From positions 434,001 through 498,000 of the forward strand of contig JAYKXP010000018.1 in NCBI GenBank assembly GCA_037176845.1: 64,000 bases of DNA. Direction: 5' to 3'. A program made the translations under genes and the position numbers. Below are positions 57,527-64,000 of the stretch, piece after piece (positions within the stretch are counted from its first letter, which is position 1; every line of letters begins with the position of its first letter). This DNA comes from Paramarasmius palmivorus. Lineage: Eukaryota; Basidiomycota; Agaricomycetes; Agaricales; Marasmiaceae. The notes below the pieces were generated by a model, which was not told where the DNA came from, did no database searches, and saw nothing but the letters and a program-made list of their open reading frames with translations.

Positions 57527-58674
57527 CTTCTGGAGAAAAGTTTGGCTTCGTTTGACTTTTTTTCTTGTGCAGCTGAGCCTTTATACGCCTCTCAGACCCC
57601 TTTGTTTGAAGATTGCCCTGAGGATATCTGTCTGATATGTGTCTATCATTCTGTATCGTTCACTGTACGTGAGTACGTACCTGGTACATTGTTTGAGTCG
57701 CAGAAGTCACTGCTGCTTGATGGAAATGCCATCATTCATTGGTTTGGAGGTGTGTACATCCAAGCCCGACAGAGTAGCGGATATCATCATAAGGCGACAC
57801 ATGTGCTGAGCTTCACAAAAGTGACTGAGGAGTTGATTGACGGAAGCCGTGTGCGAACTGAAAAGAGGAAGGGAGTCCCGTGTTACACTTTTGCTGAACC
57901 ATGGAATCGCGGGGAGACAGCAAGCAGGGTTCTGACTGGGGGCAGCACAGATAACCTCTCCAAAAGACTGCTGCTCGTGCTCTCATCTTCCATCTTCTTG
58001 TCAGTGGACGAGGCTCTTGGCCTTTGGCGGGACGTCAGCTGCGAGGCTGAGTGCTGCGGATTGCACACATAACAGTGCAGCGTGGTCCAGTGGAGTGTCA
58101 ATCCATCTGTTGGGCCGATATTACCGAGCCTGAGTGAACCTGGAGTGAACAGGGGACCGTCCCAAATCAGAAAAACCGTAAGCAACTCGTCCAGTAACAA
58201 TTCTCACCTCCATTAGACAAGCTCAGGTGTTCCTTGCCGAAATCTCTTCGAAATGCTGCCTTCGGCACTGCTTTTGATGACATGCCCTCATGAGAATATA
58301 GATTTAAAAGCGATGCAGGAAGACGAAGACACGCAAATCCGCAGTAGCGTCGAAGTAGCCGAGCCCAAAATTACGATGAAATGTGTGTTTTCAAAGGCGA
58401 TTAGTTTCGCAATTGCAGGGGACAAACTTTCTATAGTATAGGTCCTGAATAAGAGTAAGCTTCGGAAACGAGCAATGCAAAACAGCAACCCACCTTGAAG
58501 CTGTCGCGAACGTTGAGGTCAAGAAGCGTGGAGTATAATTACATACGCCAAGGGAAACAAACGTGCTCCGCCTCACTGTCAGACGCAGCTTTCCGATGGC
58601 CCGTGCGTAGTACGTTTTCACTTGTTCTTAACCATCACCTTTGTAATCTCTCCTATTCTTTTACCACCACCATC
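57527..58674. other. Divergent intergenic region
   Basis: Promoters of the secreted protein gene (minus) and the oxysterol-binding protein gene (plus). A plus-strand frame stays open for 176 codons (57542-58072) but has no ATG start; a minus frame at 57883-58200 also shows no domain. Neither is supported as a gene. Confidence 0.4.
57580..57585 (-). promoter_or_regulatory. TATA box of the small secreted gene
   Basis: The minus strand reads GCGTATAAAGG, 54 bases before the ATG. Confidence 0.6.
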
Positions 58675-60922
58675 ATGTCCGCAAAACTAAAGGACACAGA
58701 AGATGCCCAGTCAACACACGATGCTCTCGACGAAGGTGCCCCAGGTCCCCCCATTTCAGTCCCGGATTCAGGTGATACTGGCGAAGGTGGAAAGCTCAAG
58801 ATGATCGTTCAGCTTGTGAAGAAGTGTTTGGGGGTGAAGGACATTGCATCTATGTATGTATTTCTATTATCATTTTGGCATGTCTACTGACATGCTCAAT
58901 CGACAGGCGGCTCTCATTACCAGCATCGTTACTGGAACCTATACCCAATTTAGAGTTCTCGCACTACCTCGATAGACCAGATATCTTTGCTTCGTGCGTG
59001 GTCCAGGCCATTTTATTCCAAGAGATGCTCACAGTGCTTCCAGAATCAATGATTATGACGACCCCTTTGAACGGATGCTAGCTGTTATTCGGTTTGCATT
59101 TACCAAAGATCTCAAGTACATTGTAGGTGTCTCATACATCTATCGCCCCCCGAGCACCATCGTCAAACACTAGGGTCTTCCATGACCAGGAGGATTTCAC
59201 TCGGTAAAGGTTGTCAAGTGCCAGCGTTCATGCCGTATTAGACAAGCATGGCAAGCACCGTTGTTTCACCCGAGCTACGAGCCATCTTCTCGCCCGTACA
59301 TCACCGTTTTGGGGTTGCTGGTGTTCTGACTTGTCTGGTCTTCCACATGATTGATCCTTAATTTCATATGCCTCGACTGATTTCCTATCTTTCCACAGCG
59401 CGGCAAAGTCTGCAAACCCTACAATTCCGTTCTGGGAGAACACTTCCGTGCACATTGGGACGTACCACCTCTACTTCATCCGGCTGAGGACCCAGAAGAG
59501 CCGCCCGTTCCTCAAGTCCACGTCACCAAGCCTACGACTGCTGCTGAAGCTCCCGAATTCAACATGCCCGGAACAAACGCCAATTCCGACGCCGCCAGTA
59601 TTCGCAGTGGGCGAAGCTCAAAGAGTTATATGAGTAGTTTGCTCACGGGCAATGAGAAGAGTCCATCAACTGCCGCTACTTCACCACAACAAGGAGCAGT
59701 GGATGATGTCGCCAATCGTGTATCAGTCCTCAGTCTCAACCAAGGCGATTCAAATGGTGATAAACTTCGGGTTGTCTACTTGACCGAACAAGTTTCTCAC
59801 CATCCGCCTATCTCCGCGTACTATGGATACTGTCCTGACCGGCACATCGAGCTCCTCGGCATCGATCAGATCTCCGCGAGAGTTTCTGGTACAGTATTGA
59901 AAGTTGCTCCTGGCTCCTTCAATAAAGGTATGCTCCAATTCCCGCTGATGTAACAAATTAACTAACGCTCCGCAGGTATCTTTGTGAAGATTACCGGAGG
60001 ACATGGTTCTGGGGAGCAATACCGGATAACGCATCCTACCGCAAGCGTCAACGGGTTACTGAGAGGAAGCTTCTATGTGACTGTCAGTGAAAGCATGATC
60101 ATAACCTGTACGAGTGGTCGAGGTGGCAAGCATTTCAGAACAGTACTGGAGTACAAGGAGGAGGTGAGCAGCATGCATCACAAAATTGAAATATGCTCAA
60201 GTTCCTGCTAGTCTTGGCTCGGCAAAGCTCATTTCCTCATCGAGGGCGTCATCCACACCGTCTTTGATGGCGAAACCCAGCATGAAGAGTGGACGAAAGT
60301 CAAGCACGTTCCTCCATCTCGAGTAGTTGCCGTTCTCGACGGAACCTGGCGTGGTGTCATCAGATGGAAACGAGTCGGTACTGGTTCATACCCTTCGCAT
60401 GCTGTCGGTAGCTCCGTTGCCAGTTCGCCCAATCCATCCCACACCGCCTTGCCTTCGGCGTCGAATCACAAGGGAGCCTCAAGTAAAGCTGATCTACCAT
60501 CAGGTTCTTCTGGCGATTGGAATACGTTGATCGACTTGAGCACTCTGTGGGCTGTACCTAAGCAGGTGAGGTCTATGGAGAAGCAGGATGAGAAGGAAAG
60601 CAGGAAGTTGTGGGATAGCGTGACGAGTCGGTTATTGAAGAAGGAGTATAGTGATGCGACGAGGGAGAAAGTTACTATCGAGCAGAGGCAGAGAGACGAG
60701 GCTGCGGAGAGGAAGAGGAAAGGTGTAGAGTGAGTCATTCTAATCCTCATTCCTTCATGTTCGGAGATTCGGTTTCAGTTTACTAATGTCACTTTCGGCA
60801 GATTTGTTCCGAGGTTTTTCGAGAAAGATATTGATTCGGGTATACCTACGCTCACGGAAGAAGGGAAGAAGGCCGTTGAAGAGGAGTTGAAAGAGAAGGA
60901 GAAGTTGAAGGAGGAGAATTAG
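58675..60922 (+). CDS. Oxysterol-binding protein-related lipid transfer protein
   Basis: OSBP/ORP family proteins move sterols and phosphoinositides between membranes. The ATG at 58675 gives MSAKLKDTEDAQSTHDALDE. The ORD domain is complete: RLSLPASLLEPIPNLEF, FERMLAVIRFAFTKDLKYI, KPYNSVLGEHFRAHW, the family signature EQVSHHPPISAYY, GSFYVTVSESMIITCTSGRG, and WLGKAHFLIEG. The C-terminus has SRKLWDSVTSRLLKKEYSDA and FVPRFFEKD before a Lys/Glu-rich tail ending EKLKEEN at 60922. There is no PH domain, ankyrin repeat or FFAT motif, as in short Kes1/Osh4-like members. A low-complexity Ser insert follows NMPGTNANS. Introns include an unusually long one (~59126-59397). Confidence 0.93.
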
Positions 60923-61187
60923 ATTCCATGGAATAGTACACCGGACTGAAGACTTAATCGGCATGAATTGAACTACGACTTTTGCATTATGACTCACGTA
61001 TACTCTACATCTTCCTTTATACACATCAATGTTTTCCTCAGAATTGGATACTGAAAGGTCATCTGTAAACAAAGAATGCCACGTAGGCCTTGCGAAAATG
61101 AGTTGCGGTGAGCTAGTAGGTAATTGGAGCATCACATTGCTAATTCAAGCATACAAGTCCGTCTATATACACATCCTACGTCAACCT

Positions 61188-62476
61188 CTATGACCCGAAG
61201 TACCACCCTAGAACATGTCTTGCGATAGGGAACCCAAGTAAGGAAATAACGTAGGCTGTAAACAGCGGAAGCAGTGGAGAAAGTAAGAGCTCGGAGTGGG
61301 TAAGGAACGGAAGAGCTACAAAGAATGCCCCATCAGCCAGCTGAAAATTCTGAGCAAACAAAAAGCACTCGCCATTAAGCCCAAGGTATATCCCATAGAT
61401 ATATTGCGCAAACCTACCAGAATCGACGTCAACTCGTGAATACAGTCTTTCTGTGCGATAATACTTGCCCTCCAACCCAGAGTGTATTTCCTAGCCACAT
61501 ACACACCCAATTCTGTTGTCGGTCCTTCTCGCCTCTCAACACTATCGGCAGCAAGAACAGCTGAGCGACGTAGAGAGTCAAGAAGAGCGGGAAGAAGGCA
61601 TTCGTGTGGACATCGAATGCGTAAGCCCATTCAACACGAGATTCTGAGGTGGTAGTATGGGTATAATGAGAAGCAGGTGTTAACGGGACGAGGAGACGGT
61701 TGCATAGGAGCCTACAGATGTTCTCATGTAAGTGGCTTGCAATTTGAAACATGTAGAATGACGCGCCAAAGAATAGTGGCTATTATGATTCCAGAAAGCA
61801 GGAAGTCACGACCAATCATTAGAAATACCAGTTCAATGGCTTCGAAGACTGAATATGAATAGACGAGGGACCAGGCAATTGCTGCCACTGTAATTATGTC
61901 AGAGTTCAGACAGGGCAAGTTGTGCAATATCAGGAGCACGCACCAGCTAGACATGCACCAATTAGGACCAGTATTGCCGGGTCGTCTCTAGCCCACTGGT
62001 TCTTCGTTTCTGTACACGAAACGCGTCAAAAAAGGTGAACCCTTCAAGCGGCAAAGCACGAACGTTTGTGAAAGTAGACATTCCGGTACCTAAAGAAGAA
62101 ACTTCAGTCTCAGGTCGAGCGTCCAAGGTCATAATGTTACTTACACTCGCCGTGGCGCGAGGCAGAGATAGGTCAGTTGCCATGCTGCCTGCTCAAAGTC
62201 CTGTAGAAGGCCGAACTGATCAGCAACGAAGCCACGACAAATGTTACAGCCCGGATATGCAAGAAAGTGATATAACACGTCTCTTCCTTCTCCACATTCT
62301 CCCTCGGCTGATGTCGTGTTGACAGCACTCACCATTTGCTTGAAGCGATGTAATCGTCGGAAAACTAGCGGTATCCGCTGTGAGATTGATTGAGATTGAA
62401 CCCTTGGACCTATTCCATTTGCGTAAGAGTTGGGTTGAGAGAGCGGACGAGAATACGAGGGCAATGGCGAATCCAT
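61188..62476 (-). CDS. UNC-50 family Golgi/ER membrane protein
   Basis: UNC-50 (yeast Gmh1) proteins are Golgi membrane proteins linked to Arf GEFs and receptor trafficking. The ATG at 62476 gives MDSPLPSYSRPLSQPNSYAN; exons then give RRLHRFKQM, DFEQAAWQLTYLCLAPRRV, YRNVYFHKQTKNQWARDDPA, and ILVLIGACLAVAAIAWSLVY. Next comes the diagnostic VEWAYAFDVHTNAFFPLFLT with YVAQLFLLP, WLGNTLW, then ALPFLTHSEL and YVISLLGFPIARHVLGWYFG to the stop at 61188. Five or six membrane helices, about seven introns. It is convergent with the oxysterol-binding protein gene; both act in Golgi membrane traffic, but that proximity is probably chance. Confidence 0.92.
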
Positions 62477-64000
62477 GTGAGAGTCGTGAAGCAGAGATTG
62501 AGAATTGCTGAATAAGCAGCGCGAGGCATCTCATTGGGCGTTTGGTTGAACTTCAACACTACGACCATCTCTCAAGCTCACTGTAATGGCTGTTTTGCTG
62601 TCTCTAGGTCGATTTACTTTCCGAGAATTCATTCAAGCTTGAAGACATTGTATATACGTGGCAGCTACTAGGAAAGATCCGAAGGTAAGGTAGGTTTCAA
62701 CAACTTCTGTAAAGAAACAAAGATATCGATAATTCATCATGCTAGGTGCTGTTGTTATATATGCATAGCGACTACAGGTGCTTGAGCGTGTCTGTACAGT
62801 GTCCATATGACATCGTACCCGCCCGGGGCATAGCGACTCGAATGCATCTCCACATGTCTTCCCGCACAACACTGGTCCACATAACCCGTTCGATGATCGA
62901 TAGTGCTAAACAATGGTTCTATGGAATAGACGGGCTGGCGTATCAGGGTGAGTAGTAACTTTCTCGCATCCCGCGGGTCCATAGAAATGATTAATGAGGA
63001 CTGAATCTGATGCTTCTCCAAGCTTTTACTTTCACAAAAAGATCCGAGTTTATGCCAATTCCTCCTTTCTCAGTCTGGGCGCCGTCAATGCCAGCCTTCT
63101 GAAATCACGTCGAATCATTTCTAACGTGAAGCCGTGCGCGCGCGAGAATAGGCGAGAATGTTGGACTTGAAAAGGCTATCTTCTACCGGTGGAAGGTGCG
63201 AGCAAAGGCACAACTTTTCAATTCAAACCAAGGTCTCATACCTTCACAGGTTTTGTTCCTTACTATGCCATCCGCTGAATCGTGGACTCGCTCAGTGATC
63301 GGCACATCAATGCATATGCATCATACCCTGATCATGCCCCATATACAGGCTGTCAACGACTCGGCTCTACGGGTTGCGCTCTACATACGGAAAATGTTGA
63401 GAACTGTTGCCAGTTGGTTCTGATTTCGAACGGTATCTTCTACAGCAGGGTATGTACTCCCAGCTATGCGGAACTTTTACAGTATGTTATCCGGTTGCTG
63501 ACCACGAGTACCATGAACTTTGAACAGAAAGCTCAGAAGGCGCATCAATGATGTTCAATAGCTTGGACCACTACTCAATTCATTTTCCTGATCAAGACCA
63601 AGACGCAAGCGATACATAGTGAACCTGAGAAGCTCCGAGAAGCTGAGCTAGAGCATTGTGACGGTACAACGTTACGAAGCGATGGGGAGAAAATAGAACG
63701 GTCTTATTCCTTCATATCTGGGGTACTGTATGGTACTTCTTTCTCACCTACTCCGTTGTTCAATTCAAGTTAATTTTATCCAAAAAGAAGGTACCTTGTC
63801 TCGATATTGTAAGTTATCTCTGGTCTTCTATGCTCTGCCACTTGAACCGACCCTCTCCGACTCTCTGCCTGCAATGAAGTGTGGCTATCAATACGCCAAA
63901 TGGGTCAGCTGCGATAACCGGGACATTTGCACCTTCAGGCTTCAGCATCATTTTTATCGTTACCCCGCTCGATCAGGGGTATCCTCTCAGGTAGACCGGC
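62477..64000. other. Intergenic to window end; no recognisable gene
   Basis: UNC-50 promoter (first few hundred bases). A plus-strand frame around 63265-63423 (MPSAESWTRSVIGTSMHMH) and an overlapping one to 63551 have no recognised domain; a gene may begin here and continue in unsampled introns, but I cannot support it. Confidence 0.4.

Noticed and set aside
57542..58072. 176-codon plus-strand open frame between the secreted protein and the oxysterol-binding protein
   Set aside because: It begins without an ATG, has no recognisable domain and overlaps the TATA box and promoter of the minus-strand gene.

Overview
The window looks like the nuclear genome of a wood- or litter-associated basidiomycete, probably an Agaricomycete. 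The reasons are: genes on both strands cut by many ~45-60 nt introns with GTRNGT donors and CTRAY-type branch points; fungal single-copy genes (calcineurin A, UNC-50, an oxysterol-binding protein, a HAM1-like protein, an ICMT-type methyltransferase); families expanded in mushrooms (DUF6533 and DUF6534 membrane proteins, aryl-alcohol-type aldo-keto reductases, a GH5 endoglucanase); and a Ty1/copia retrotransposon. I see no rRNA, tRNA or CRISPR. Gene models were spliced by eye.

Layout. 1-5.5 kb: 5' part of a MOV10/SDE3-type RNA helicase with N-terminal zinc fingers (minus) and calcineurin A (minus). 7.9-12 kb: a ~2.2 kb tandem duplication carrying two DUF6534 membrane proteins. 12-14.5 kb: a carboxymuconate-cycloisomerase-like lyase with a GC-AG intron and an ICMT-family methyltransferase. 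15.7-21.6 kb: a ~2.8 kb tandem duplication of an aldo-keto reductase (AKR) plus a convergent C2H2/RING gene; the first RING copy is a 3' stub and the second is intact. 21.9-46.1 kb: a 24 kb interior holding three copies of an unrecognised ~165-aa protein family, three paralogous multi-pass membrane proteins, an aldehyde dehydrogenase, a HAM1-like protein, a damaged unknown gene and a complete copia element with identical LTRs and a 5-bp target duplication. This interior lies between near-identical inverted copies of the RING gene (20880-21850 and 46150-47122). 47.2-53.4 kb: two more AKRs on the minus strand around a GH5 endoglucanase. 54-62.5 kb: a zinc-finger/RGG protein, a DUF6533 protein, a small secreted protein, an oxysterol-binding protein and UNC-50.

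The theme is conserved housekeeping genes at both ends around a duplication-rich accessory core. The core combines aromatic-aldehyde enzymes (four AKRs, an ALDH, a ring-fission-type lyase) and a cellulase, fitting lignocellulose breakdown. It has been reshaped by tandem duplication, inverted duplication and a very recent retrotransposon insertion. The most novel content is the three-member ~165-aa family with conserved introns and C-terminus, its associated 1.1 kb tandem repeat, and the inverted RING/AKR block.
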